DNA of 60,000 bases from Tubulanus polymorphus (GCF_964204645.1 NC_134028.1:3448501-3508500), one strand, 5' to 3'; positions 24,903-37,803 are shown, counted from the stretch's first letter. A program made the numbers and translations. The notes: generated by a model not told the origin, from the letters alone.

Positions 24903-25112
24903 CGATGAGGAGAGAATCCCACAATGATAATAAAAAGTCCGAAAATGAAACTTCGAGATAGTAGTTTATTTCAACGTTTCGACTATATCCTAATAATCCT
25001 AATTATTCCTGAAGATGATTATTAGGATATAGTCGAAACGTTGAAATAAACTACTATCTCGAAGTTTCATTTTCGGACTTTTTATTATCATTGTGGGATT
25101 CTCTCCTCATCG
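24903..25112. mobile_element. Perfect 96-bp inverted repeat, Penelope-like element terminus
   Basis: The arms 24903-24998 and 25017-25112 are exact inverse complements, separated by an 18-bp loop. At the loop/right-arm junction stands CTGAAGATGA (25009-25018), then CGAAAC (25034-25039) and GTTGAAATAAAC. This is the degenerate hammerhead-like signature seen at ends of Penelope-like retroelements. The outer end ATTGTGGGATTCTCTC resembles ATTGTGGGATCTCTC in the element at 53.3 kb. The blocks GTTTCAAAGAAA...CGATT at 24860-24880 and 25112-25133 flank it, as a long target-site duplication would. No reverse transcriptase remains. Confidence 0.7.
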
Positions 25113-25133
25113 TTTCAAAGAAAACCTCGATTT

Positions 25134-26466
25134 CCATGAAGCGTCTCTGGGGGTCAGCGAACTATAGTGGACAAAAGCAGTATATAATATATATGTCACG
25201 ATAATGAGCGGAATCCTGAGGCGAAGACTTGCGAGCGCTGCTTTAAATCTTATTAACACAAAATACGCGTAAATTCCGGATTTATTGCCTAATAAACTCC
25301 GCTGTTTATCAGCGCAACCAATTATACTGAATCCTGGTGAAATTACATATGTCGGCGGGATGCGTATCGGTGGTGCCGTTTAGTATTCCGGGCTCTCGCA
25401 TTTATTATACGAAGCCAGACTCGGATGAAAGACGACGCAACTTGCTGTCTAAATGAACTCATAAAACATCCGTTAACCGAAGCAGCGCTGTATAATAAAG
25501 ACCGCTGACGTTAGTCGGTTGATGGTTAAAATAGCGATCTATGACTCCAGCGTTTCGATCGGATCTTCTGAGTCAAAGAACATAGTGTCATCCAAACGAT
25601 AAGGAGATCTTTCCATGTTGCAATAGGGATTCGCTGTTTTGTGGCAAGGTCTGCTCAGACAGGTAGGGGGGCAAATTCACGCCGTACCATATGGGCATTT
25701 AGACACTTCGTGGTCGCTTCGATTGGTAGTGGTACAGGGAGCCACAATTACCAAACCATCTCTTTCGCGACATCGTCTGCATGTGAGATTCGAATTAATC
25801 CATCACCCAGAGGTGGAAAAAACACAGACACACGATGACTACATAAGCGGAGTTTACTAGTGTATGGTGCCGGTTGGCAGCCGCAGACTAGTCGCAAACC
25901 GTCGCTGACACTAGCATCGCTGACGAGGTCGGGCCGCGAGTCGGCCTATACCCGGCTTCAACAACGAACGACCTTTTACGCGTTTCAAAATCGGTTTCGT
26001 GAATATCAACCGAATAATCACCGAGCCTTTACGATACGGCAAACTAGTCAATTGACCGATGCTAATTGCGTGGACGAATGCTGATGAACGTGCTAATGAG
26101 CCACTTGCACGAACGAGCCTGACCGGATATTACCAGCCGATCAGCCATCAGACAGACACCCAGTCGTATTTACCTACATCGTTGTTGTCAAATTAGCGAA
26201 GTGTGATTATTTACTTAACGTGCGAGTTAATGAATCCACGAGCACTGTGGTACCATAGTTGTTGTCCGGGTATAATCCACGAAAATTCTTACTTCGATTT
26301 TATATCACGACTAATTACGTGATATTAACAACTTAACGGTCAATTCGTATATAATTGATATATTACATCTATGATTGTTTCATTCGTCCGAATCGAGGAA
26401 ATCTACAGGGTACAGTTAACAGTTTAATTTATTGCTCCACAATTAGCTTACTGCACGGGTTTTAAA
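25134..26466. other. Intergenic, no clear gene
   Basis: Overlapping plus-strand frames at 25639-26084 have no splice or start context. Nothing else is recognised. Confidence 0.4.
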
Positions 26467-26737
26467 ATATTATAGATGTTTGAGTAAATAATTTTCCAGG
26501 TCATTTAAGAATATTGCAAATAATATTGGAGAGAGATTCCCACCTTGTGTCACCCCCTTGAAAATTCTGACCTTGTTTCATTAGAGAAAACACAGGACTT
26601 GATCCCTTGATATATATTATAGATAGCGTTGAGCACTTTACCTCTAATACCCCCCTTTATTAATTAATTTATGCGTGCTTTTTGCCAAATGCTATCGAAA
26701 GCCTTTTTATAGTCAGCATAAATGCAGTAGAGTTTAC
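26467..26737 (-). pseudogene. Broken non-LTR (LINE) reverse transcriptase fragment
   Basis: On the minus strand, three frame-shifted pieces follow the order of a LINE reverse transcriptase. The first is YCIYADYKKAFDSIWQKARI (motif A region, D-x-KKAFDS). The second is GIRGKVLNAIYNIYQGIKSC, continuing VFSN. The third is GVTQGGNLSPILFAIFLNDL (motif B region, G-V-x-Q-G-x-x-LSP). There is a stop after the first block, two frameshifts between blocks and a stop shortly after the third. The YxDD active-site motif (C) is not present. The QGxxLSPxLF and IKSC patterns are typical of jockey/CR1-like LINEs, but the clade cannot be fixed from this. It is clearly dead. Confidence 0.85.
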
Positions 26738-28600
26738 TGTTTTAATGAAAGCTTTTGAATGCGATACAGGATGCCACAATATTGATTTAAATAGGGGGGA
26801 TCATTACTGTAAGTTTGGCCTAAAACTTACATTCGTAAACAAAAATAAAAAAAAATATTAGGACATATGAATATGCCACCAAAAGATGCTTTCCTAGAAT
26901 GCTCCCCTTTGAAATGTACTAATTGTTCTATGTGCATAGTGAGTAGCGGGATGAAGAGGGGATCAGTGGATACACGGTGGAACCTTGCAGTAAACTGTGC
27001 AGGTTATTATCGTTTGAGAGGTTTTGCGGGTGATACGCCGGCTTCTTATCCGTTGGCCATGTCGGCTTTCAAGTGTGCTTGTGCGCTTTATGTCGAAGCC
27101 TTAGTGTTATTAAGTAATCAGCTTTTGAGTCCATTCTGGCAACACTTAAACGCTACGACAGTAACAAACTATTTGCCTATGTATAACTTGGTCACGTATA
27201 CAATAATCGCTTACGAGATGCATCGAAAACAAGGTTGAGAGATGCGAACGTCAGAGCGAGAGAGCTGCTCCCTGGAAAGAATGGACGAGTGTTTGTAATG
27301 CTGGGAATATATCATCGTTTACAACTTTTATCATAAGCGATATCATGTGTATATATACGTAAAATATCAAATGTGTTTTAACGTTAATGACTAATATATA
27401 ATGATAGTTGATAGATAATTGATAAACCTATTCGTTTATCCACGGTGCGTTACTGGGGCGGACCAGCAGAGCTCATCCAGCAGAGCTCATCAGGACCCAA
27501 CTATTGCGGGGTACGTTAGTGGGAGTTGCCCATTGGAGCAACGTTCAGTGGCGCTCTTGATGCCAACATTCTGCATATATCGAGTTAGCTGACATTTAGA
27601 TCCCTCGTTATGTCGTTGCCTGACGCTCAAGAACAGCTATGAGAAAGATATAAGGACACATCGCGTAACTCATTCAATTTGCTAGTCAGTCAGTATAAAT
27701 CCCCAGACTACATCGTCAAGATGGAGACAATTCGCACCTCATCGGGATGCCATGAAATCCCACCTGCATCCAGTCGAACAAACTTCTATTCGCTGTGCGT
27801 GATAGTTTACTCTCGTCCCGGGAATAACCGTCGCCTCCAAATTAGCCGGGTCTGGTGCATAATTACCGACCAGGTTCAGCCTTCAGCGGATACGACCATG
27901 TGCAGCATATAGTTTAACAAACACAATTCTCGCAGATATTCTTATACGCGCGATGAATAATTATTTCGGACGTTCCTGATTTTTCGAAATGATTCTGAGA
28001 CAGGAAACACGAACGACTCCAAGCAGCATGGCCTTAATCTACAAATGGGTGAATTAAGGGAATCACTCGATGCGAAGAACATTTTCTTGGGCGGGAGGGC
28101 AAACAACGGTTCTCGGCTTTAGCGCTCGCTCTTCATATCAGTAACTGTCCCCTTAAATTGGTCATTATTGCGTAAACTGGTCACATACATATAGATCTTT
28201 ATCTTAGAAAGCCGAAACTATTTCCAGAGCTCTCTATATTCGATTAGGAGGAAGTGATCCGCCACGTTTCCCTGTCAGTCCATTAAACGAATCGGTTTAT
28301 CAGTGTAGCTGTCAGCATCTTTCTGATATTTCTTATCAGTAATCGTTATTATCGAAGAAAAGTATACATGATTGCGACGGATCAGTGGTTATTGCGGCCC
28401 ATTATACAGCGGGTTTCTCGGAGGAAGGCGGCGTCTGGAGCCATCCGCGCCGCAGCAGCGCCGTCGTTAGAAAGTGAATAATTCATATCGCGTATATGAC
28501 CGAATCCCCGGACACCTGTTTGTTGCGGGATTCGTTTGACTTGCAAATCGATCTCGAGACGGAAAACTACACGAAATATACCGAACACTATATTATCAAG
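26738..28600. other. Intergenic, uncertain ORFs
   Basis: A plus-strand 123-codon frame at 26867-27238 (seven Cys) and a 63-codon frame from ATG 27721 have no recognisable domain. The first lies just upstream, in the sense of the minus-strand LINE, and could be a shadow of its eroded 5' part. The block CAGCAGAGCTCATC near 27465-27490 is tandemly repeated. Confidence 0.35.
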
Positions 28601-31600
28601 ACTAGACGCTTAAGTAACTCGGTTTTATGAATAAATGAAATCGCATGACTCATTCGTTTTGGCGCTGGTCAACGCTGGGAATATGTAACCTTTGAACATA
28701 CTTCCTAGAACTACGTATATCTACTTTTGTCCTCCATCATTTTACCTTCCATTCCCCATTCTGTATTGTTTGATAGAACGTTCGCCTCTCTTTGAAATTT
28801 GACCATATTTTCGTTTAGTCCTTTTTTCCTTCGTTCCAATTAGATTTCATAGTCTGACGGATATTTCACCCGAATCGATTTGAAATATTGAATATGAAAT
28901 TCGCACGAGTGACACGACAGATCCCATTCGTGTGATAAAATGTAAAATGTATTTTTGACAGCTAGATACAAGTGCTGTGATAGATAGTGTCATTTAATCC
29001 TCCCATGAGCGGCGTATACAATATATGAAATTGTTCATCTGCGGTGCGGCGACATTTCGTCTTGAACTCTGACATTTACTCGCCCAAATAGATAACGCAT
29101 CAAGTTTCATTTCGGAAAACATTATGTTCACGTATATATACAACATACGAATTTATACCAAGAATAGTTTGATTTGCAAAAGTTCAGTTCCTAAACCCAT
29201 AGCGTATGGGAAATCACCATTTTTGTGCTAAAAAACACGAGTCCCGGTTGAGCAGAATTTATTTTCAGTAAGGTATGTGATACTGGCGACGACGTCTCGC
29301 TTTTGATTATTATCATCAGTAGGTATTCCAACCAACGTTCAATCGACAATTAACACAAGCTGCGCTCATAGCTGATAAACCAACAGGAAAACCTAAACTA
29401 ACAGTTTTATTTTCTATTTCCTCGATATTGCAATAACATTGATTGATTTATCTTGAAAGGACAGCTTATTTCTATTGATACAACATATCATATATTACGT
29501 GTGAACCAAAGTAGGGAAACTTAGAACATGGTTTTCGAATGCGAAAGATTCATGAATTACTCAATGCAAATTGATGATTAGAACATCGAAGTTGAAATAA
29601 AAGAATAGATAATAGGGTCCAGTATGACCTACCGTTAATCCATACACCATCAGCTAATACATCATATTTTGCTCCGTTCTTGACTTGAAAACGTCGGAAC
29701 AACAACAATCTGTAAAATGATTCAGAGAAACCGCGCTTTGAGTTCGATTTGTATTCAGGACTTTTGGTGTCGTATCGTCCGGTCGGTTAAATCCAAGACA
29801 ATAAATTACATCACTATGAGAGACATCGATCATTCGGCTTTGATCAAACACTTTTTCAAAGGAAATGCTGCGAGGAAAGAATATCAAAATTTTTTCCTTT
29901 AAGAAATGTCTGTTAAGATTGTGAATATACTTAACACATTCGAAAAAATTTCGAAGAACATTTCGTTCTGAGATGACAAAACTCGAAACAAACCTACTTC
30001 TGACACTCTTGCTTCCCCCATATTGACAAAGAACTAAGTTTCGGTTCGGTTAGGGTGAGCCGGTCATGATAAAAAAGGGAGCGATGATGAATAGTGCGAA
30101 TAGGGAAGCAACAACTCCAGACGTAATCTCTCAAATTGACACGAGCCATGCACCGATAATTATTGCCCTGGCAGCGAACATGTCTCTCTTACAAAAACCA
30201 ACCGAATCATAGATAAAAAAAACAGCTGATGCGGGCGATTGAGCTTCGTTTCTCGGTCGATTGATCTTATTGTTAAGTTACCCGAAGTAGCTGCGCGCTT
30301 GGTCGCATCCTGCTATCTAGCAGGTGTACGAGCAACATGTTGAATATACACGCATCGCAAGATGCGCTACAAAAATACCAGACACCATATGTGAAACCTT
30401 GATACTTTTTACGCAGTATTGGTAGTTATTCGGTGGCCTTGTCACTGGTTGCTCGAATCGAAGCTTGATGAAGAATAATTTTGGCATCGTTTCTGGCCGA
30501 GCTGTTTTTCAGTCAGTACGGATGCTGATTTGACGTATTTCCATTCAACAGTATCGACATAATGTAGATATATTCAGAGCTCGTAAATGGCTGCAGAAGT
30601 TAAGAAGTGTTGACAATTCGAATTCGGTGTTCATCATATGAAGTTTCGTTAAAGGAATTCTCGTCAGAATGACTTTAGACATATATTGCCGCGCTTCTAT
30701 AACTAATGTACATTTCAATGTAGCAGTTATTTCATTCAAGATTCACTTGAAATTCGTCAATATGGAACGTTTTCCAAGTAATATCGCAATCTTCCAATCA
30801 TGTGCGGTACAATTTAAAACCAATTTCTAACATTGCAGAAAAAAGTTGCGCTTAATTCTACTAGGATACATTCAGCTGTAAAAGTAAATTGAATCGAATT
30901 CAAGGTCGCGTGGTCCTTAAGAATAATCTAGATCGGAAAGACGCGCGTGCTGGTAATAGAATCTACCGTGTTTCTGCAATGTTGTAGAACATCGTCCGAA
31001 TTTAATTACCGCCTATCAATAACCTATTTCGCGCCAAATCCTAAGACACTCGCAACAGGAATTATTTTGGCCGATTTCCTGGACGACGGATTGGATATAT
31101 AGAAAATACCGCCGATTTATTCGGCTGACGCACGAAAAATATCATACATTGTATAAATAGATATTGTAAATAATAACTACGACTGTACGGGGTTTTTTCG
31201 AAGGGCCGAATTCATTAGGATTAGCTTAGTAAATTGCACGATATGATGAGCTACATATTCGATAGGTCACCGTCGCAACAGCTGCTGCTGCAACGAATCA
31301 GTTTCAGTTTCAGTTTATTGCCTTCATTGACAAAAACGCTTCCAGACCACACAGACACGGACTGACAAACGACTAAAAGTCGACTAAAAGAAGATCTCTC
31401 CTCATAGCCATATAAGCAGGTGGCTTGAATGCAATCAGTAAAAATGTGTGAGCTTGTCGCACTACTGAGAAGACTAACGCAGCCATTTCTACGTCTGTTG
31501 TATATTAAATCAGTAGAAGATATGTCTAGCGTTTCTTCGACGACAAATACATTCTAAAATTTAGCATCTTAAGAACATTATACGATAAATATAGATTTAT

Positions 31601-34600
31601 AGCTACAAATCCGTTCTCAAGTTTTCTCGGGTGTAGGCCTAAATGTCTATTATAAAGTAGATATCTGGATGTATATATTTGTATTTTTTCTTAGACGCGG
31701 GTGTGTCAAAGACTTCAGTTTCGATCGCATCTACTGCAAATAAATTCCATTAAATATACCAACGTATCATATACATATCATATAAGACCAATATAAGTAT
31801 AAAGGGATATTTATTTCTATGTAAATCAACGCAAATTGATAGATTGACAATAAAGCGCTTGGTTTTATTTATGATCACTGGCGGTGTTACCGCAAAGCAG
31901 AAGATCACTCTCATAATGAACGACAACAAATATGCATACAATATGTTTTATGATATAAAACGATGCGTCTTTCACGCATAGATACACATAGATTTCTTCA
32001 CATACCGATATGTAAATCTACCGACAAGGGAATTCCCACAAAAATTTAAGCATAAATACACATCATATTTTCGATGCATAGAAAATATAACCAACATGGA
32101 TGCTTTACAATTTGATGAAACTCTGGTCAATGTAACGAATGACTCGGTTGTTGCAGTGTGTGTACGTTAAATCCATATTTTGAAGTTGAATATCCCATGG
32201 GAATACCTACCCGTTTACAATAATCTAACATCGTAATAAGATAGCTAATTATTTGACGAAATTAGATCATTTGTGGCTCTGGTTTGCAGTAGATTACGCC
32301 AGAGAGAAGCTGCGCCATTACTGCTTAATCATCTCGTTCATATATACAAACAGTTTCATAATATCACTGTTCGATAGTGTTGTTGTACACAGCATTCTTG
32401 TTTTTTTTCACTCGCTTTCAAAAAGTTAGAATTATCAATGAGAATTGAATTCGCCAAACGAAACAATCTAGAAAACGCATCAATCACTTCAAATTAATTT
32501 CGATGGCCCTCAAAGATAAACTTGTTTTCTCAGGGGAGGTTTGTTGATATCACATTCCTTCCTCAGTTCTTCATTCCTCAAAGCAATTGAAGCAATTTTA
32601 ATTTTGTGTATGTAACTCCTTAACTCCTAAGGTTGACGTTATACTTACATAATTCTACCAGTCTAAGTGTCTTGTATGACTTGACATTAAGCTTATTCAT
32701 ATATTATTCAATATATACGCATTAGGCTTCTACGTCCCAAGTCCTTCATTTTTTAGATGATAAAATTCGGTATCAAATTTTAGCTGACCCTTACATCTTT
32801 TGCTCGAAACGTAAATCATCGTATCAAGTCTATAAGGTATCTCATTCTCGTGTTCTGTCACCAAACTCTATGACGTGTTTTACGAGTGGTTACAATTATC
32901 TCGGCGTTAACTTATTTCACACTCGCGAATTGATCGAGATCGCGTCTCCACACCGGAAGTCGTTAGTGGTTGTTCATCGGCGCTCTAATTTCCGACACGT
33001 TCGTTTCCTGCGTCTTTCAAATACGCGGCGCAAGTAAAACAACAATTCCATTGCCGGAACGACGGTGCGACTGACTGTTTTCGGTCGGTCGGTACCCCGA
33101 ACTGGTAACTCCCTGGGTTGGTTGATTAATTGGGTTTATCCGACGGTATCGAGTTTCGCCTGCGTCATGATGGGCTTTTTCCGCGCTACGAACTTCCCCG
33201 TGATATTATGAAGAATCGATGTTGCTTTATCAATCAGTAACAGAACCCAACGAAACGCTTCCTCTGGCTTCACCGCTGATTTATAAATCAACCAAAACCA
33301 TGTTCCACCGCTGCTGCTGGACGGTATTTCAGTTTTAAACGATTGCGAACATGATGACAAAATGTATCTAATACGTGCCCGCGCCCAAGGCCACTAATTT
33401 CTGAAACTATTGCAAAAATGATCAATCAAAGCAAGTCTTTCTCGGGGCTCAATTAGAAGTAGAATCTATTTTCTATTTTGTGTAGATAATGCCTTTAGAA
33501 TGAATGAGTAATTGAATTTTATACAGCATACGTATATCGAATGTCTAATGTCGTATGTAGCAAATCATCTTTGACGAGAAATGTATTATGTACCAATATA
33601 TACTCGTAGCTTTTTTTTAGCTAAACCTTGCTTCGATTATTTCAGGTTTAGAAAATCAAACGGTTACGCAGATGTTGGTTATTTATTGTTTTCTTTCGTC
33701 GTTACTCAGTGCACTTTCTGCTGAACGTGTATGTTCTAATCGATGTCTGGAACGTTGGGAAATATTGACAACAATGGCTTTAGTCTTATCTTCCGTAGAA
33801 GGAAGAACAGTATCGAAGTCGGGCAAATGTGTCTGTCTACAAGCTGCTTAAAATGATTAGTACATCATTCTACGTGCGTTCCTTTTCTGTCTATTCTATT
33901 ATACATTATTCCAATGCAATCACCCGCAGTACCGTGTAACGACCGCCTTCTCAGAACTCCGTATAAATTGTGCAAATGATTCGCTAGCTACACGAGAAAA
34001 CGACGTTAAAAAACATCGAAATGTGGGGCACAGTGAATAGTAAATTGTAATTTGTGGCAAGTGAATGGGTTTGTTTCCAAAGTGACTGAAAAGTCAAGAC
34101 CTTTGCAAATGAACATGTCCGTACATCAGATCATGACACAACTATAATATACATGGACCTGTGTGCTTATATTCTGATCACGTAGAATTCATTTCGGATT
34201 ATGAATATTTTCGTGATGTAATTGATAAGAATCGTGCTACAGTCAATAGTGGCGTGACGACGACGAGCAGGGGCGGACGGAAAACGTTCCCATGCCTTAT
34301 TCTATCCAGATTGAATCATAAATATTGACAACTCGAACTGCAGCCGAATCGTCGTTCAACATTTCATCTCAAATCATACCGAATGAGATGGCAGCTATTG
34401 AACATCCCGATGGCCAATAAACACTATCGGCGATTTAAACCTAATCACACGTTGATAATCATGTCTTTCGTATTGTATTTGAGCTGGAATGTTGTCTAGT
34501 TATTGGATTCTGGCTGCCAGTGCAAACGGTGTCAATGCCGTAATTGCTACAATTATGTTAGTGTTACTGGGGCGGAATAAAGGACGACTGTTATTGTCCT

Positions 34601-35187
34601 CGGGGGAACATCATCACTACAAATATTCTTATAATCATCGCCGTGAATGACGGCTTACTTTCTCCGTATGAACACACTTCACCGAGGAGCTGATAAACTA
34701 CGTCCGATTCTCAGCACAAACTCAATTCAATCGCTTTGAATGTAGTAACGCGGTTCACCGAATAAAACTAAATACGTATATAAATGCTCGTCCGCTTTTA
34801 ATGTGATGCATCAAACACCAACACCATCCTGCCTTTTAGTTGTGAGTAGTAAACAGGTATGATTTCACGTGTCACTGAAACGGCGCTGCGGGCATATGAG
34901 AAAAAGTGTCGGCTTATCCTTCGTGTTTGCTTGAATTCCTGAGAATGACAGGTTTAATGAAAAGCTTATTTCGCTTGATGATCGAAAAATAATAATGTCT
35001 TTTCCCCGGGTGACTATTTCCTCGATGATAGCGAGTCTGTTCGGAATGCGCGGAGGTGGTTTTCAGCGATGTTATCTCGCCACCGGAAGTCAATGCAACC
35101 CGCCATATCATATTCAATAAAACCGGGCATAGGTTTGGGATAATTGAAAATCTCCGAGTTATACACAATCTGTCTGTTTTTACAGAT
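28601..35187. other. Long intergenic stretch, little recognisable content
   Basis: A CAGTTT hexamer repeat occurs at 31297-31316. A minus-strand frame at 33136-33409 could be a terminal exon (93 codons after an acceptor-like TTAG) but has no match and no polyadenylation support. A solitary CAGGGGCGGA end-like motif lies at 34268. Nothing else is seen. Confidence 0.4.
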
Positions 35188-35192
35188 AGTTT

Positions 35193-35431
35193 CAGGGGCG
35201 GATCCGAGCTATATTCCACTGTATTCCAGAATATAGTCAGAAAAACGTGAATAACATATTTTCTATAAGTAACTAATCAAACAGAATACCTTTAAATACA
35301 AGGAAATGGAGTCATTTTTCAATTCCTTCTTGAGGAGGAACCGCAAACCCCCTTTGATGAGTTTTGCCGTCGGCATCATAGAGCAAAACCTTAAGGAATA
35401 TAGTCAAATTCAATGGCTGGATCCGCCCCTG
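35193..35431. mobile_element. Short non-autonomous DNA transposon with 15-bp TIRs
   Basis: It begins CAGGGGCGGATCCGAG and ends CTGGATCCGCCCCTG: inverted termini of about 15 bp with one mismatch, 239 bp overall. Identical AGTTT pentamers flank both sides (35188-35192 and 35432-35436), as for a target-site duplication. Termini of the form CAGGGGCGGATCC are typical of hAT-like non-autonomous elements in invertebrates, but hAT normally makes 8-bp duplications, so class is left open. The short plus-strand frame inside is not a transposase. Confidence 0.75.
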
Positions 35432-36192
35432 AGTTTTATTGGCACGGATCGCCGTTTGCCGTGTAATCCACTATTGGAACTGCGTTAGTTGACCGACATT
35501 TCTCCAAATCGTTAGGATTGGCGAAAGCGTGCGAAATATCGTGTCATCAATTCGTGATATAATCCACACATGATAATCGCGTGGTTGTAAATCTCCTCGC
35601 GAACCGAAAACCTGCATCTCTGTATTTTTTCTTCACGTGAATACAACAAAAACCATCAGCTGGTCATCAGCAATAGTTATTACTTACCACTTCCATTACT
35701 GCTCAACCAGCAGTTCTTATTTACACAAACCGTCGGAATAGTTTGTAAGTTCATATCGACGGATATCATATCTGTGATGTTTTTCTTGTCGTGCTGAACC
35801 GGCTTTCAGTCGCTGATACAGCCTCGACCGACCGCCGCGCTGATCATGCTAATTCCACGTACTGATTATTGGCATACGAAGAAGCTTCGTATCGCATTCC
35901 AGAAAAAAAAAGTTCTACCGTCGGTCGCTGTCATTCAACGAGCACGCAAAATATATCTTGGTCAAGAAAGAGTGAAGTGTCATCAAATTTCAAATCATAG
36001 AGGTAGAAAGTGGCTTTCTTTGGTATCAAATTGATATATTCGATGCAGTGGCTCAAGAGGTTGGGTGATTTAGTACATTCATTGGAAAAGCATATTTCTA
36101 TTACATATTATGTATTACAAAGATAGCGCGTCGTGAAACTCGCATGAATTATACTGTTTTTGGAGCGAATAATCTTCCGATTCTATCGTCAG

Positions 36193-36199
36193 TATATAA
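36193..36199 (+). promoter_or_regulatory. TATA-like box before candidate secreted-protein exon
   Basis: TATATAA stands 143 bp upstream of the ATG at 36336. A start of transcription about 30 bp downstream would fall near 36223, leaving a 5' UTR of about 110 nt. Confidence 0.3.
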
Positions 36200-36335
36200 C
36201 AGTCCTCCGTAGTGTATTCAACTCATGTCTCATCAGTTTTTCCTATTTCGCGTATGGTGGTATTTTTGTAAACAAGATGAAAAATCGATTCGTCTGTCTG
36301 ATGCCGGTAAATTAGTTCTCATAATAGGTAACGAA

Positions 36336-36448
36336 ATGGCCAACTTAATCTTTTATTTATTACCCTTATGTATAGTTGTTAGCTGTCAAAATGGTCGTAT
36401 AAATAGTACGCGTCCTGATAACGTCTTCATCATGTGTTTGAATTATGT
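36336..36448 (+). CDS. Candidate first coding exon with signal peptide, unknown protein
   Basis: ATG in a good context (GAAATGG) opens MANLIFYLLPLCIVVSCQNG, a short n-region and a clear hydrophobic core ending at a VSC/Q cleavage-like site. RINSTRPDNVFIMCLNY follows, with an N-glycosylation sequon NST, and then the strong donor GTGAGT at 36449. The exon ends in phase 2. The frame is open further upstream to an ATG at 36225, but that ATG sits where transcription would start from the TATA box at 36193. Downstream exons were not identified, although the next 2-3 kb on the plus strand would be the place. No family recognised. Confidence 0.4.
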
Positions 36449-36454
36449 GTGAGT

Positions 36455-37660
36455 GGCATAAAATATTTATAACATGAACGATGACGGTGTTTTTCTCAAG
36501 TTCCCATAACGAGGACTTTCCCATTCGAAGTGTGATTAATTTTGATTTTATCCTGACATCGTTGATTCGGTTATTTTGTCTGCAACGTTCTATATACCGT
36601 TCACGCGGCAAATACCGAACATTTCTCAAGACGTAGCAGCTCGACTCGAAAAGGTCCAGGGATCCGGTCCAGACTGGTTGGAAGATTGTAACACGAACCG
36701 GAACCGAAATTTCTAATTCAATTAGGACAAGAAATTCTACCGATCATCCGACATTATCTGCATTTCGATTCAAAATCAAACCCCTTGTTTCATTCCCAGC
36801 AGGTGTGGTTGATTTGTAAGGGATACCAATTTGAATCAATCAAAGTCAATCAATAAACCAAATAAGTAGGAGGGACAATTCCCTATTCCCAAGATCAAAA
36901 TGTTGAAGAAGAACTACTGACATCGATGTAGCCCATAACGAGCAATGTATTTCCACTTCGCGGATCGCGGGACATAATTTTCTTCCACGCCCTACTTCGT
37001 TACATACATCTCATGTTTGTACATAACATAGAAAAAAATACGTTTCGTTGGTGGAATGGAAGAATTGTCTCTGGTACGTATACAACGCGAGTTAAATTCC
37101 GAACAGACTTCTCTGACTATCGATCACCGTGAAATCGATGCAAATTAGTCTTCGTCTGCCAGAAGGTGTGAAGCAAGAAAATCAGACGGATCGGAAAGAG
37201 TTCCTTCCGATAAGAAGATTAAAAATTGATTCTTCGCGTAACTGTTCCATTGAAAACGTGATAAAACCCATTACTCGTGGTAATATGAATTTGTTCTTTC
37301 TCTGAAAAAATATGGTGATGGAAGATTATTTCACCGGTTTAGGAAATGTGAACACGGGCTGGACAAAGGTTATCGACAACATCAAAAAGGTAATCGTGAC
37401 GCTGAATATACGATAGTGATGTATCACGCGCCCAAGAAGGGATCGCCACTTCCTTTTCCATCAAACCGAACCTCCTTGGACACTAATTGTGTGGCTGTCA
37501 GACTGACAAATAGCCAGAGACAACATAATGTAGCGTTACCAATGTGACCTCTACTACGAAGGCCATCAAACGCTTTTCCCGACATGAGAACGTAGACATT
37601 TGCGTGTTGGAAATTCTCTGAACTGTGAATTGATTGACTTTTGTTTAATCAGTGAGTCGG
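36455..37660. other. Intergenic or intronic, nothing recognised
   Basis: One strong acceptor (TTTCATTCCCAG, about 36801) followed 16 nt later by GTAAGG is the only splice-like structure. It is too short to call an exon. Confidence 0.35.
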
Positions 37661-37680
37661 GAGACGCTGAAAAAGCATGG

Positions 37681-37750
37681 TCTCGCTGGGATTCGAACCC
37701 ACCACCTCTCGGTTATGAGTCAAATGCAGCTATCAAAACACGAAGTGACT
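37681..37750 (-). pseudogene. tRNA pseudogene or tRNA-derived SINE head (Met/CAT-like)
   Basis: On the minus strand the anticodon arm TTTGACTCATAACCGAGAGG (anticodon CAT) and a perfect B box GGTTCGAATCC are followed by CAGCGAGACCA, a proper 3' acceptor half ending CCA-like. The 5' half does not pair with it, and the A box is eroded. It is therefore not a working tRNA gene. Adjacent is a tandem copy of GCAAAATAAAATTTCA (37769-37803). Confidence 0.6.
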
Positions 37751-37803
37751 GGACGAGCGTTGCCGTTGCAAAATAAAATTTCATCGGCAAAATAAAATTT
37801 CAA

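Noticed and set aside
26867-27238. 123-codon Cys-containing plus-strand ORF
   Set aside because: No domain, no splice or polyadenylation signals, and it lies antisense to the eroded upstream side of a dead LINE. Possible but unsupported.
33136-33409. Minus-strand 93-codon frame with coding-like usage (WFWLIYKSAVKPEEAFRWV)
   Set aside because: The only acceptor is weak (AAATTAG), there is no clear polyadenylation signal and no match. Worth a transcript check, but not called.
34268-34282. CAGGGGCGGACGG as a transposon end
   Set aside because: No matching inverse end in the surrounding sequence.
37681-37750. Functional tRNA-Met
   Set aside because: The 3' half is tRNA-like, but the 5' acceptor strand does not pair and the A box is eroded.
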